Shown here piece by piece: positions 47,768 to 56,607 of a DNA stretch of 64,000 bases. The position numbers were made by a program, and so were the translations under genes. The stretch spans positions 1 through 64,000 of the forward strand of contig NZ_QGTQ01000001.1 of the NCBI RefSeq assembly GCF_003182255.1. Reading direction: 5' to 3'. The notes under the pieces are model-generated. The model searched no databases. It had not been told where the DNA came from and was given only the letters and a program-made list of their open reading frames with translations. This DNA comes from Paenibacillus cellulosilyticus (lineage in GTDB: Bacteria; Bacillota; Bacilli; Paenibacillales; Paenibacillaceae). The stretch's first letter is position 1, and the number at the start of each line of letters is the position of its first letter.

Positions 47768-48991
47768 TTAACCTCTTTTGTTCAGCAGCTGCGCCAAAAT
47801 CGTAACCGCTTGGTCGATTTCTTCCTTCGACACGAGCAGGTTCGGCAGCAGACGAAGCACGTTTGGTCCTGCCGACAATACGAGCAGACCTTTCTCTTGT
47901 GCTTCCGTAATAATCGGAGCAACCGGCTCCGCGCATTCAATGCCGATGAGCAGACCGAGACCGCGTACATCCTTCACGAACGAGCTGTGCGTCGTCTTTG
48001 CGCGCAGTTGGTTCATCAGGTATTCCCCTTGCTTAGCTGCGCGCTCTGCGAGCTGCTCTTCAAGGATTGTCTCGAGCGTTGCCTTAACGGCTGCCGTCGC
48101 AATTGGCGTACCGCCAAACGTCGAGCCGTGGCTGCCGGGGCCAAACGCTGCACGAAGCTCTTCCTTCGCGCCCATCGCGCCGACTGGGAAGCCGCTGCCG
48201 AGACCTTTTGCCATCGTGAAAATGTCTGGCTCTATACCGTAATGCTCATGCGCAAACAGCTTGCCCGTACGCCCCATGCCCGTCTGTACCTCGTCGATGA
48301 TGAGCAGCGCGCCGCGCTCGCGGCACAGCTTCACCAGACGATGCAGGTAAGCTGGATCAACTAGGAGTACGCCGCCCTCTGCTTGAACAAGCTCGAGCAT
48401 AACCGCAGCCGTCTTATCCGTAACAGCCGCTTCCAGCGCAGCAAGATCATGAAGCGGAATGTAGTTGAAGCCTTCTGGCAAAGGAGCAAAGCCTTCTTTG
48501 ACCTTCTCTTGGCCAGTTGCTGTCAACGTCGCCAGCGTCCGTCCGTGGAACGATTGCTCAAACGTTACGATCTCGTAGCGTCCGTTGCCCAGCACCTTCT
48601 GCTGATAACGACGAGCGAGCTTGATCGCCGCTTCGTTCGCTTCTGCCCCCGAGTTGCAGAAGAAGACTGCGTCAGCTGCACTGTTCGCCGTAATGAGCGC
48701 AGCAGCAGCCTCTTGGTTCGGAATGCGGAACAGGTTGGAAACATGCCACAGCTCGTCGAGCTGTTTCTTAACAGCTTCCTTCACGCGTTTCGGCGCATGA
48801 CCCAAGTTCGTCACGGCAATGCCGCTGACGAAATCGAGATATTTGTTACCTTTGTCATCCCACAGCCAGCTGCCTTCGCCCTTAACAAGCGACATGGGAT
48901 ATCTGGCATACGTCGGGAACAGCGCTTCGCCTGCGCCAGACTGTCCGTTCTGCGCTGCTCCTGCAGCAGTTGGTTTCACTGCTTCGCTCAT
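47768..48991 (-). CDS. argD: Acetylornithine aminotransferase
   Basis: PLP enzyme that converts N-acetylglutamate semialdehyde to N-acetylornithine. 407 residues, class III aminotransferase. Seen: FVSGIAVTNLGHA (about 54-66), FCNSGAEANEAAIKLAR (about 112-128), FHGRTLATLTATG, DEVQTGMGRTGKLFAHEHYG (about 236-255) and the PLP lysine in FTMAKGLGSGFPVGAM. An extra 20-residue Ala/Gly-rich N-terminus precedes the conserved core. Part of the arginine operon. Confidence 0.96.
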   Translation of the reverse strand: MSEAVKPTAAGAAQNGQSGAGEALFPTYARYPMSLVKGEGSWLWDDKGNKYLDFVSGIAVTNLGHAPKRVKEAVKKQLDELWHVSNLFRIPNQEAAAALITANSAADAVFFCNSGAEANEAAIKLARRYQQKVLGNGRYEIVTFEQSFHGRTLATLTATGQEKVKEGFAPLPEGFNYIPLHDLAALEAAVTDKTAAVMLELVQAEGGVLLVDPAYLHRLVKLCRERGALLIIDEVQTGMGRTGKLFAHEHYGIEPDIFTMAKGLGSGFPVGAMGAKEELRAAFGPGSHGSTFGGTPIATAAVKATLETILEEQLAERAAKQGEYLMNQLRAKTTHSSFVKDVRGLGLLIGIECAEPVAPIITEAQEKGLLVLSAGPNVLRLLPNLLVSKEEIDQAVTILAQLLNKRG

Positions 48992-49062
48992 TTCAATTTC
49001 CCCTTTCCTATTGTCCCATATAAATGCCGACCTCTAAACGACCTCTACAAGTAGTACAGAGA

Positions 49063-49848
49063 CTATCGTACGATTCGCGTGCCTACGCCGCCTTCAAGTA
49101 CCGCACGCGTCAGAACGCCCGGCTCGTCGCCTTTAACGATGACAACCTCGCTGACACGGCCTTGGATACATTGAATCGCTGCGCGCACTTTCGGAATCAT
49201 GCCGCCATAAATTTCGCCCGAAGCGATCATCGCTTCGATCTCTTCAACGGTTACAGTTGGCAGAACCTGCTTCTCTCCATCCACCGTCTTCAAAATGCCC
49301 GGTACATCCGTTACAACGATCATCCGCTCTACACCGAGGTGGGAAGCAACTGCGCCTGCGGCCGTATCGGCGTTAATGTTGTAACGCTGCGCAGCATCAT
49401 CGATGCCGATTGGCGCGATGACCGGTATGTAGCCCATGCCCATGACGCCTTCAATAACAGCGGCGTTCACGTCCGTGACGTCGCCGACGAAACCGATATC
49501 GTCCGCATTCGCAACCGGCTTCGCTTGAATAAGCTTGCCGTCTACGCCAGACAGACCAAGCGCCTTCGCGCCGTTCTGCTGGATTTTGCGAACGATCTCT
49601 TTATTGATCCTGCCCGCAAGCACCATCTCAACAACGTCGAGCACGTCGTCGTTCGTTTTGCGCAAACCGTTCACGAACTCCGTCTCAATGCCAAGCTTGC
49701 CGAGTGTATCACTAATCGCAGGACCGCCGCCGTGTACGATTACAGGGCGCACGCCTGACTGTTGAAGCTCCTTGAGCTCTGCGAAAAATGAATTAGGCAG
49801 CGCAGCAAGCGTGCTGCCACCGCATTTCATAACAAAACGTTGTTCCAT
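49063..49848 (-). CDS. argB: Acetylglutamate kinase
   Basis: Phosphorylates N-acetylglutamate. 261 residues, amino acid kinase fold. Motifs: VMKCGGSTL at the start, VIVHGGGPAISDTLGKLGIE (about 38-57), NADTAAGAVASHL (about 170-182), VTDVPGIL and GGMIPKVRAAIQCIQG (about 220-235). It lacks the N-terminal helix of arginine-inhibited forms, which fits a pathway with the ArgJ cycle, although the point of feedback is not provable here. Confidence 0.97.
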   Translation of the reverse strand: MEQRFVMKCGGSTLAALPNSFFAELKELQQSGVRPVIVHGGGPAISDTLGKLGIETEFVNGLRKTNDDVLDVVEMVLAGRINKEIVRKIQQNGAKALGLSGVDGKLIQAKPVANADDIGFVGDVTDVNAAVIEGVMGMGYIPVIAPIGIDDAAQRYNINADTAAGAVASHLGVERMIVVTDVPGILKTVDGEKQVLPTVTVEEIEAMIASGEIYGGMIPKVRAAIQCIQGRVSEVVIVKGDEPGVLTRAVLEGGVGTRIVR

Positions 49849-49872
49849 ATGTCCGTTCTCCTTCGCCTTCGC

Positions 49873-51111
49873 TTACGTCCGGTACGCCGCGTTGATGCGG
49901 ACGTAATCATACGTCAGATCGCAGCCCCATGCCGTTGCCGCGCCTTCGCCATTATGCAGGTCGACGTGAATGACGACCGTGTCGCCCTTCAGGTACTCAA
50001 GCGCGGCATCCTCGTCAAAGCCGATTGGACGCGATTGTTCCAATGTGACGATATCACCGAGGCGAATATCAACCGTCTCTGGATTAACTGGCTGGCCAGC
50101 ACGACCTACAGCCGCGATAATACGTCCCCAGTTCGCATCTGCGCCGAATACAGCGGATTTCACGAGGGAGGAGCCGATAACTGTTTTCGCGATTGCTTGT
50201 GCCGAATCGTCGCTTACAGCGCCGCGCACTTGCACTTCAACGAGCTTCGTTGCGCCTTCGCCGTCGCGAGCGATTGCTTTGGCAAGCACTTCACATACGT
50301 AGCGGAGGCCTGCTGCGAATGCGTCCCATCCTGGGTGTGCTGGCGTCAGCGTCGCGTTGCCTGCAAGACCGCTTGCCATTGCAACGAGCATGTCGTTCGT
50401 GCTGGTGTCGCCGTCAACCGTAATCATGTTGAACGTCAGATCCGTCGCTTGACGAAGCAGCGTTGTCAGTTCAGCGCTTCCGATAGCCGCGTCCGTCGTA
50501 ACGAAGCCGAGCATCGTCGCCATGTTCGGGTGAATCATGCCGGAGCCTTTCGCTGCGCCAGCGATGTGAACGACTTGTCCATCCAGTTCAAGGCGAACGC
50601 AAGCCGTTTTCTCAACAAGATCCGTCGTGAGGATCGCTTGATTGAAATCTGCTGCACCTTGCACGTCCGCTGCCAACTTGGCCGGGAGTTTCGCAATACC
50701 GTCACGAACGCGGTCCATTTTTAGGTTTTCGCCGATTACGCCCGTCGATGCAACCGCAATGTGCGCTGCCGGTACGCCGATTGCTTCTGCGAACTTCGCG
50801 CGCATCTCGAATGCATCAGCTTCGCCTTGCTTGCCCGTGCAAGCATTCGCGTTGCCGCTGTTGACGATTACGCCGCGCAGCAGCCCCTCTTCGCCGATGC
50901 TGTCTTTCGTTACGAGAATCGGTGCCGCTTGGAATACGTTTGTCGTGTACACGCCCGCAGCCGATGCTGGCACTTCACAAATAATCGCGCCGAGGTCATG
51001 GCGCGTTGTTTTCTTCAAACCGCAATGCAGGCCGCCGGCTTGAAAGCCACGGGGCGTCGTGATGCTGCCGTCAGCCACGATGTCGAATGCCGCTGTAAGG
51101 TTGTTTGCCAT
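49873..51111 (-). CDS. argJ: Bifunctional ornithine acetyltransferase/N-acetylglutamate synthase
   Basis: Recycles the acetyl group from acetylornithine to glutamate. 412 residues; the precursor cleaves itself at the Ala-Thr bond in HPNMATMLGFVTTDA (about 190-204), making Thr the nucleophile of the beta chain. Also GSGMIHP, VDGDTSTNDM (about 249-258) and the C-terminal HVDLHNGEGAATAWGCDLTY. AAAGGAGAC lies 8 nt before the ATG. The gap to argC is unusually long (381 bp). Confidence 0.97.
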   Translation of the reverse strand: MANNLTAAFDIVADGSITTPRGFQAGGLHCGLKKTTRHDLGAIICEVPASAAGVYTTNVFQAAPILVTKDSIGEEGLLRGVIVNSGNANACTGKQGEADAFEMRAKFAEAIGVPAAHIAVASTGVIGENLKMDRVRDGIAKLPAKLAADVQGAADFNQAILTTDLVEKTACVRLELDGQVVHIAGAAKGSGMIHPNMATMLGFVTTDAAIGSAELTTLLRQATDLTFNMITVDGDTSTNDMLVAMASGLAGNATLTPAHPGWDAFAAGLRYVCEVLAKAIARDGEGATKLVEVQVRGAVSDDSAQAIAKTVIGSSLVKSAVFGADANWGRIIAAVGRAGQPVNPETVDIRLGDIVTLEQSRPIGFDEDAALEYLKGDTVVIHVDLHNGEGAATAWGCDLTYDYVRINAAYRT

Positions 51112-51233
51112 CGTTTGTGTCTCCTTTAGGATGTTATAAGTGCCTGGGTTGGTGGTGAATGGTGATGTTAGTTAAAAGGACGAGCTTGCAGACACCGCTG
51201 CGCGTGCGATACATTCTTCCAATCGCTGTTGTT

Positions 51234-51280
51234 CTCGGATTGTTCTGATCTTATAAATTCAGATAGGGTAACAATCCGAG
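51234..51280. other. Hairpin in the argC-argJ gap
   Basis: Perfect 11-bp arms CTCGGATTGTT and AACAATCCGAG (51234-51244, 51270-51280), with a weaker inner CTGA...TCAG pair. No T-run follows on the minus strand, so it is not a plain terminator; it may be a processing or stability element inside the operon mRNA. The remainder of the 51112-51492 gap shows a palindrome AGACTAGTCT near 51478 but no gene. Confidence 0.55.
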
Positions 51281-51492
51281 TAACAAAGGCGACCACTACG
51301 TTTCTCCAGAATGTATTCGCCTGCTTCGCTCCATGCTGGTGCGCGGCACTTCAACATCCTGGGGGTTATATAGGTTGGTTGCTCCGCCGTGCTCTACGAG
51401 CGGCTTCGCTAACTTTAAACACTAGTTAGTTGGTCGTTCGCTGCATGTTGCGTATAGCCCATCAGTCGATAGCGAACAGACTAGTCTCTTAC

Positions 51493-52545
51493 TTATGGAT
51501 AAACCGGTACAAAGTTGAGGCCCAGCGTTTCGTCCCAACCCATGGAGAGGTTGAGGTTTTGGATCGCTTGGCCGGCTGCGCCTTTGACCAGGTTGTCGAT
51601 GACGGAAACGATTGTTACGCGGCCCGTGCGAGGATCGACGGAGAAGCCGATGTCGCAGTAGTTGGAGCCCCATACTTCTTTCGTCTTCGGCCATTTGCCC
51701 GTGTCGCGAACGCGAACGAATTTGCGTCCCTCGTAGTATTCGCGATAAAGCTGAACAAAGTCCTCGTCTTTACGATCGCCAATAACGGATGCATACATCG
51801 TGGACATGATACCGCGTGTCATCGGCACCAGGTGTGTCGTGAACGTGGTTGTCACTGGCTTGCCAGCAATATCCGTCAGCACTTGCTCGATCTCTGGGAT
51901 ATGCTGGTGCTTGTTGATTTTGTACGCGCTGAAGTTCTCGTTCAGCTCCGAGTAGTGCGTGCCAAGGCTCGCACCACGGCCCGCGCCGGATACGCCGGAT
52001 TTGGCATCAATAATGATCGTTGCCGGATCAATCCAGCCCGCAGCTAATGCTGGAACGAGGCCAAGCAGCGTTGCGGTTGGGAAGCATCCCGGGTTCGAGA
52101 TCAGGTCTACGCCCTGCACACGGTCACCGTATACTTCTGCGAGTCCGTATACAGCTTGCGCAAGATACGCTTCGTCTGCTGGCGTTTTCTTATACCACTG
52201 CTCGTACAGAGCAGGTGATTTCAATCGGTGGTCACCGGAAATGTCGATAACTTTCAATCCCGCCTCAAGCAGCTCAGGCGTCAGCTTCGCTGCAATGCCC
52301 GCTGGTGTAGCAAGAAATACAACATCTGCTTTGGCACGAATCGCTTTCGCGTCGACACCATCCAGCAGATCGGTACGGATTTCAACCAGGTGTGGAAACC
52401 CATCTGCAATAGGTGTTCCTTCACTCGAAGATGACACTACCGACGTCACGTTGACGTACGGGTGACTGGCCAGCAAACGGATCAATTCCACGCCGCCGTA
52501 GCCAGTAGAGCCAATAATGGCTGCGTTCAATGTATGGTTGCTCAT
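51493..52545 (-). CDS. argC: N-acetyl-gamma-glutamyl-phosphate reductase
   Basis: NADPH-dependent reductase giving N-acetylglutamate semialdehyde. Start MSNHTLNAAIIGSTGYGGVE at 52545 is chosen because GGGAGAG lies just upstream; the frame continues to 52629 without a site. 350 residues: Rossmann GSTGYGGVELIRLL, catalytic Cys in ISNPGCFPTATLLGLVPAL (about 145-163), SGVSGAGRG and the His in FTTHLVPMTRGI. First gene of argCJBDFGH. Confidence 0.97.
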   Translation of the reverse strand: MSNHTLNAAIIGSTGYGGVELIRLLASHPYVNVTSVVSSSSEGTPIADGFPHLVEIRTDLLDGVDAKAIRAKADVVFLATPAGIAAKLTPELLEAGLKVIDISGDHRLKSPALYEQWYKKTPADEAYLAQAVYGLAEVYGDRVQGVDLISNPGCFPTATLLGLVPALAAGWIDPATIIIDAKSGVSGAGRGASLGTHYSELNENFSAYKINKHQHIPEIEQVLTDIAGKPVTTTFTTHLVPMTRGIMSTMYASVIGDRKDEDFVQLYREYYEGRKFVRVRDTGKWPKTKEVWGSNYCDIGFSVDPRTGRVTIVSVIDNLVKGAAGQAIQNLNLSMGWDETLGLNFVPVYP

Positions 52546-52664
52546 TAACGTCTCTCCCATCGTTATTGAAGCCAAATTTATGCTTGGACTTATTTCCCTA
52601 ATAACCCATTGTACATGATTCCGCGTCAAAGGGAAATGAACGTTTCCGTAACTAACTTCGTATT

Positions 52665-52693
52665 ATTATACAACCACACTAATATAAATACAA
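52665..52693 (-). promoter_or_regulatory. Promoter of the arginine operon
   Basis: Minus strand has TTGTAT (52688-52693), a 17-nt spacer and TATAAT (52665-52670), about 120 bp before argC. The leader is long enough for control. I looked for an AhrC/ArgR box (TGAAT-A/T-rich-ATTCA type) and found no clear match. Confidence 0.68.
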
Positions 52694-52697
52694 CGAC

Positions 52698-52723
52698 AAA
52701 AAAGCGGCTTTTTCCGCGCCGCT
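52698..52723 (-). terminator. Terminator of yitT-like gene
   Basis: Stem AGCGGC and GCCGCT (52703-52708, 52718-52723), on the minus strand followed by TTTTTTG. It lies 48 nt after the YitT-family stop and just before the arg promoter. Confidence 0.78.
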
Positions 52724-52770
52724 ATGCGCTTTGTCGTGGTTTGTCGATCACTCCATTATACACGCCTCAT

Positions 52771-53670
52771 TCACTCAATCTTAAACCCTTGACCAATGAC
52801 CTCAGCGGTCTGGCTGATGATGACAAAAGCGCCAGGATCAGCAGATCGAATGATGGCCTTCAGCTTCGGAACCTCGTTCTGAGAGACAACAACCATCAGC
52901 ACAACTCGACGTTGTCCCGTATAGCCCCCATGTGCATCGAGCTCGGTCAATCCACGATCAAGCTGTGTCAGCACGGCATCCGCCAGCTCCTCTGCTCGGT
53001 CGCTTATAATGAAGGCTACTTTGGAGAGCGCGAGCCCGGTCTGGAGCAGATCGATTGTTTTACTCGTAACAAACAATGCGATAAGCGCGTACAGGGCATT
53101 TTCCGGAGAAATCAGAATTCCCGCAAGCACAATGACAAGACCATCGAAACAGACAACGGTTATGCCGAGCGACAGCCCGGAGTACTTGTGAAGAATTTGA
53201 GCTGCAAGGTCTGTACCGCCGGTAGAACCACGTCCTCGGAAAACAAGCCCAAGACCTAAGCCAACACCAACACCACCATAGACGGCTGCGAGGAGCGGAT
53301 TGTCTGTAGGCGGCGGCCAATGCGCAGTGAGCAATACGAACAATGGCAGCATAAATGATCCGAGCAGCGTCTTAAGCGCAAAACGTTTGCCCAGCAGCCA
53401 CAGCCCGGCAAAGAATAGCGGAATATTAATCGTCCACTGCGTGTACGCAGGCTGGATCCCGAGTACTTGCTTGACAATAATGGATAAGCCCGAGACCCCG
53501 CCTGAGGCGATGCTATTCGGCACAAGGAACAGATTGAAGCTTGCGGCAATGATAAAAGCGCCGACCAGCAGCTGCGCAACCGCCCATACCGCTTGCGTCC
53601 GCGGATTCGCTGGTTCAGTGACGCGGCGTCGGCGGGTTCGAGAGGATTTGGTCGATTGGGGTTGATTCAT
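52771..53670 (-). CDS. YitT-family membrane protein (DUF161/DUF2179)
   Basis: 299 residues from the ATG at 53670, which follows AAGGAGG by 11 nt; the frame to 53700 has no site. A basic N-terminal tail (SSRTRRRRV), five to six helices (about 25-190; AQLLVGAFIIAASFNLFLVP, GGVSGLSIIVKQVLGI, GRGSTGGTDLAAQILHKYSG are family-typical) and a soluble C-terminal DUF2179 domain (about 205-299). YitT proteins are common in Firmicutes; their substrate is unknown. Confidence 0.9.
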   Translation of the reverse strand: MNQPQSTKSSRTRRRRVTEPANPRTQAVWAVAQLLVGAFIIAASFNLFLVPNSIASGGVSGLSIIVKQVLGIQPAYTQWTINIPLFFAGLWLLGKRFALKTLLGSFMLPLFVLLTAHWPPPTDNPLLAAVYGGVGVGLGLGLVFRGRGSTGGTDLAAQILHKYSGLSLGITVVCFDGLVIVLAGILISPENALYALIALFVTSKTIDLLQTGLALSKVAFIISDRAEELADAVLTQLDRGLTELDAHGGYTGQRRVVLMVVVSQNEVPKLKAIIRSADPGAFVIISQTAEVIGQGFKIE

Positions 53671-53725
53671 GGTGTAGGTACCTCCTTGCACATATAACAT
53701 ATATAAGTTTGCGTCATTAACATTA

Positions 53726-53739
53726 TGTACGTCCGTACA
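53726..53739. promoter_or_regulatory. Palindrome upstream of the YitT gene
   Basis: TGTACG-TC-CGTACA, a perfect palindrome with a 2-nt centre, 56 bp before the YitT start. It could be an operator; no regulator gene is adjacent and the binding factor is unknown. Confidence 0.3.
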
Positions 53740-53787
53740 TACAGGGGGAGCATATTACAGAAAGTCTGATGTGTATTGTGCCCAAAT

Positions 53788-53814
53788 AAAAAAGCCTGCC
53801 TCATTTGGCAGACT
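53788..53814 (-). terminator. Terminator of the biosynthetic cluster
   Basis: Stem AGCCTGCC with GGCAGACT (one mismatch) and loop TCATTT (53793-53814); on the minus strand TTTTTTATTTGG follows. Placed 4 nt after the last gene of the cluster. Confidence 0.88.
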
Positions 53815-53818
53815 CATG

Positions 53819-54493
53819 TTACTCAATTGAAAATTCATGCATATAGCCTGGTTCCCCATGCCCAGGAAATATGACACAATCTATAGGCAACGATTTCAGA
53901 AATGGCACCGTAATCTCGGAATACTTCTTTTTACTTCCTCCAGGCAATCTTGTAATCGTGGACTTGCCTTTAATTAGACTGTCGCCAGTAAATACAAACT
54001 TATCATCTATTCGAATACATACGCTTCCATCCGAGTGTCCCGGTGCATGTATAATCTCGATGTTGTGATTCTCCCATTCGAAACACTTATAGTCATTGAA
54101 AGTCTCATCCGATTTACAACGATATGGCTGAACACGTGCCTCTGGCAACTTTGTCTCAGATGTGTAAAAAAACAAGAGTGCATCAAAATAAGCTGAAGCA
54201 TTTTTTCTAGGGTCTAACATATTTTGTGCACATTGATCGATAGCAATTACTCTACAGTCGACATTGTCTCTCATCCAGTTGATTCCGGATATATGATCAT
54301 AGTGTTCGTGTGTAGGCAATATGGTTACATCTTTAATGTTATTATCCTTCAACAGTTGTAACGCATCCGCATTCACACAAGGATCAATAATGAGAGCCTT
54401 GTCATTAGAAAGCATAAGATACATTCTTGAATCTATACTGGCAAACGAGTAACTATACGTTTCGCAATCAGTAATCTGAAATAAGCATCTCAC
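53819..54493 (-). CDS. MBL-fold metallo-hydrolase
   Basis: Metallo-beta-lactamase fold with the metal-binding motif THEHYDHISG (about 65-74), His in HAPGHSDGSVCI (about 157-168), Asp in FTGDSLI and a late His in FPGHGEPG. Related proteins hydrolyse thioesters, lactones or phosphoesters. In this cluster release or editing of a carrier-bound acyl group is a reasonable guess only. The start is unclear: a GTG at 54493 with GGGAG 11 nt upstream is preferred, giving about 224 residues; the frame opens at TTG 54517. Either way it overlaps the KAS III gene, so translation is coupled. Last gene of the operon. Confidence 0.85.
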   Translation of the reverse strand: MRCLFQITDCETYSYSFASIDSRMYLMLSNDKALIIDPCVNADALQLLKDNNIKDVTILPTHEHYDHISGINWMRDNVDCRVIAIDQCAQNMLDPRKNASAYFDALLFFYTSETKLPEARVQPYRCKSDETFNDYKCFEWENHNIEIIHAPGHSDGSVCIRIDDKFVFTGDSLIKGKSTITRLPGGSKKKYSEITVPFLKSLPIDCVIFPGHGEPGYMHEFSIE

Positions 54494-55541
54494 AGAAATC
54501 CATTCTCCCGAGCTCAATCGTCATTGCTCCCCAGGCTAAGCCGGAACCAAACGCAGCTAAACAACAATTATATTGGTTGTCCATCACCAATGACCCAAGG
54601 TTATGTACTATATCTATAGGTATAGAAGAACCGCTTGGATTTCCAAAGTTCTCAACCACATTCATCGGAACTTTCTCATAAGGCACTTCTAGTTTCTCCG
54701 CAAGTTTCTTGAGCATAAATTTATTAGGCTGATGAAACAAAAACCAATCAATATGCTCTTTGTCTTGATCAGCTAACTTTAGGGTTTCCTCAATCAAAGG
54801 CGGCACTTCCGTCTGTACAAAAGTAAAAACTTCCGAACCATCCATCTTCAAGTTATCGAGACTGCGTAAATTCCCGTCCTGATCCAAATCTCTCATAACA
54901 GCAGTTTCAGCTGAACTAGGTAATCTTGAACCTCCTGCCGGGATGATGAGTGCTTCTCTACGTCCACCATCATTATACATATTGAAATGGATGTCCCTTG
55001 CATTAGGGTCGTTCTCCACAACTGTAATTCCTGCAGCATCACCTATTAACGGATAACTATTTCTATCCTGCTTCGAGACCTTTTTGCTCAACGTATCCAC
55101 ATTAAACAAAACAACTTTTTTGTTACCCAGATGTTCCAGCAGCATAAAGGATTGCATCAACCCTTGCAAAAAACCCGCGCAGCCTTGATTCAAATCCATG
55201 CAAATAACATCGTTACTTAAATCGCAATTACCGTGTATGATGTTGCTTACATGTGGGATAAAATGGTCTGGCGTTGTCGTAACTACTACAATCGCACCTA
55301 TTTCGCCCTTATCGATCAACTTCTTCTCTAACAAGTGATTCAAACCAGCTACACATAAATCCGAACTTGCCGTTGTATCTTTCACTACACGATGTTTTTC
55401 AAACCCCATTATTTTCTTCAAGCGCATTGTCTGTTTCTCGGGGAAATTATAATTGGAAACTTCGTCTTCAAAACTCACTTCTGTTGCTGGGAGCACACCA
55501 AGAATACCCGTTATTTTTTTCTTTTTAAAAACGGTTTTCAT
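54468..55541 (-). CDS. 3-oxoacyl-ACP synthase III-like (KAS III, FabH family)
   Basis: 357 residues with an intact catalytic triad: Cys121 in LNQGCAGFLQG, His270 in WFLFHQPNKFMLKK and Asn301 in FGNPSGSSIP. KAS III-like enzymes condense an acyl-CoA or acyl carrier protein with malonyl-ACP, or act as acyltransferases. The surrounding genes supply two ACPs and an adenylating enzyme, so this is a dedicated copy, not the fatty acid FabH. It begins within the ACP stop (ATGA overlap of 4 nt) and overlaps the MBL gene at its end. Confidence 0.92.
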   Translation of the reverse strand: MKTVFKKKKITGILGVLPATEVSFEDEVSNYNFPEKQTMRLKKIMGFEKHRVVKDTTASSDLCVAGLNHLLEKKLIDKGEIGAIVVVTTTPDHFIPHVSNIIHGNCDLSNDVICMDLNQGCAGFLQGLMQSFMLLEHLGNKKVVLFNVDTLSKKVSKQDRNSYPLIGDAAGITVVENDPNARDIHFNMYNDGGRREALIIPAGGSRLPSSAETAVMRDLDQDGNLRSLDNLKMDGSEVFTFVQTEVPPLIEETLKLADQDKEHIDWFLFHQPNKFMLKKLAEKLEVPYEKVPMNVVENFGNPSGSSIPIDIVHNLGSLVMDNQYNCCLAAFGSGLAWGAMTIELGRMDFCEMLISDY

Positions 55542-55768
55542 ACTTCCGCCCCATTTTTTCGTATCATATTAACAATGGCTTCTACGCCCCCGAAATTTTC
55601 CGGAACAATATCGAGTGCGTCAATTGTTACATTAAATTTCTCTTCAAGCTCAGATACCAAAGAAATCATATCAAACGAATCCAATAAGCCATCCGCTATA
55701 AAATCATTACTTTGTGTATAATCAAATTCCGGACGCAGTTCAGTTAAAATCCCGAGTATTTTATCCAT
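55538..55768 (-). CDS. Acyl carrier protein (cluster copy 2)
   Basis: 76 residues, four-helix ACP fold. The phosphopantetheine serine is in DGLLDSFDMISLVSELEEKF (Ser at about residue 31), which matches the DS-L/F-D motif. Overlaps the GNAT gene upstream by 8 nt and the KAS III gene downstream by 4 nt. GGGAG lies 7 nt before the ATG. It is presumably the carrier for the KAS III or for the adenylating enzyme. Confidence 0.92.
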   Translation of the reverse strand: MDKILGILTELRPEFDYTQSNDFIADGLLDSFDMISLVSELEEKFNVTIDALDIVPENFGGVEAIVNMIRKNGAEV

Positions 55769-56567
55769 TGTTTTCTCCCTTGAACATCATAATAGAATCA
55801 ACGAGTCCGTCTGGTGCAAAATGATATCTCTCATATTTATTGATAGCAACAACGTTACTCGACTCAACCCATAACTGACATACTACGTCTTTAGACAATT
55901 GGTCGAACTGATGCTTTAATAACCGATCCGCTACCCCTTGTCCTCTATAACGCTTGTCCACAACGAGCTGATAAAGGTAGACTAGCTTTTCTCCTAGTCT
56001 CTCGAAATAAGCGAGCCCCGCTATCTCATTGTGTTGAATAACGAGCGTAACCTCTTTATTATTTATCGCTTCTAGCAGCTTGTGTCTATTCGGAAGATGA
56101 GAAATATGGCTATCAAATTCCAAATAAAGAAGGTCCATGATTTCATCCACTCTATCTTGCGTTGCTAGTGTAACATCAGACACCTCTTCATATCGGCTCT
56201 CTGATCCAAGGCGCTTCATTCTAATCAAAGTAGAACACTTGTAAAAATTGCTGAGCTGCAATCCATTAACGATAGGGTCTACTTGTCTGTCTCTTCCAAC
56301 AACATCCGCAATAATTGGCTTTCCCTTGAAATCAACTAGTATGCGTTGAACTTGTTGGAGGGATGTAAGATCAGCAGCATAGAAATACAATCGAACAAGC
56401 TGTTCTTCTTCTTCTAGAATGATGACTGTATTCTCCGCGAACCTTACGGTGACATGATCCTTATTCACCTTGCCACCCAGTTGTTGCGCAGTAAAGAAAG
56501 CATTGGTTAAGAAACCTTTACATTTGCGAATTTCACTGATTTTCTTAACCATTGTTTCAAAATCCAT
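55761..56567 (-). CDS. GNAT-family N-acetyltransferase with extra N-terminal domain
   Basis: 268 residues from ATG 56567 (GGTGG 6 nt upstream; the frame opens at TTG 56573). The C-terminal half is a GNAT domain with the acetyl-CoA loop VVDKRYRGQGVADRLLKHQ (about 203-221) and motif B SSNVVAINKYERYHF. The N-terminal 130 residues form a separate domain (VRLYFYAADLTSLQQVQRIL) that I do not recognise. Transfer of an acyl group to an amine is expected; the acyl donor may be an ACP of this cluster rather than CoA. Confidence 0.85.
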   Translation of the reverse strand: MDFETMVKKISEIRKCKGFLTNAFFTAQQLGGKVNKDHVTVRFAENTVIILEEEEQLVRLYFYAADLTSLQQVQRILVDFKGKPIIADVVGRDRQVDPIVNGLQLSNFYKCSTLIRMKRLGSESRYEEVSDVTLATQDRVDEIMDLLYLEFDSHISHLPNRHKLLEAINNKEVTLVIQHNEIAGLAYFERLGEKLVYLYQLVVDKRYRGQGVADRLLKHQFDQLSKDVVCQLWVESSNVVAINKYERYHFAPDGLVDSIMMFKGENNG

Positions 56568-56607
56568 CACCAACCACCAGTTTCCCTATTTACTTAAAGC
56601 AACCGAT

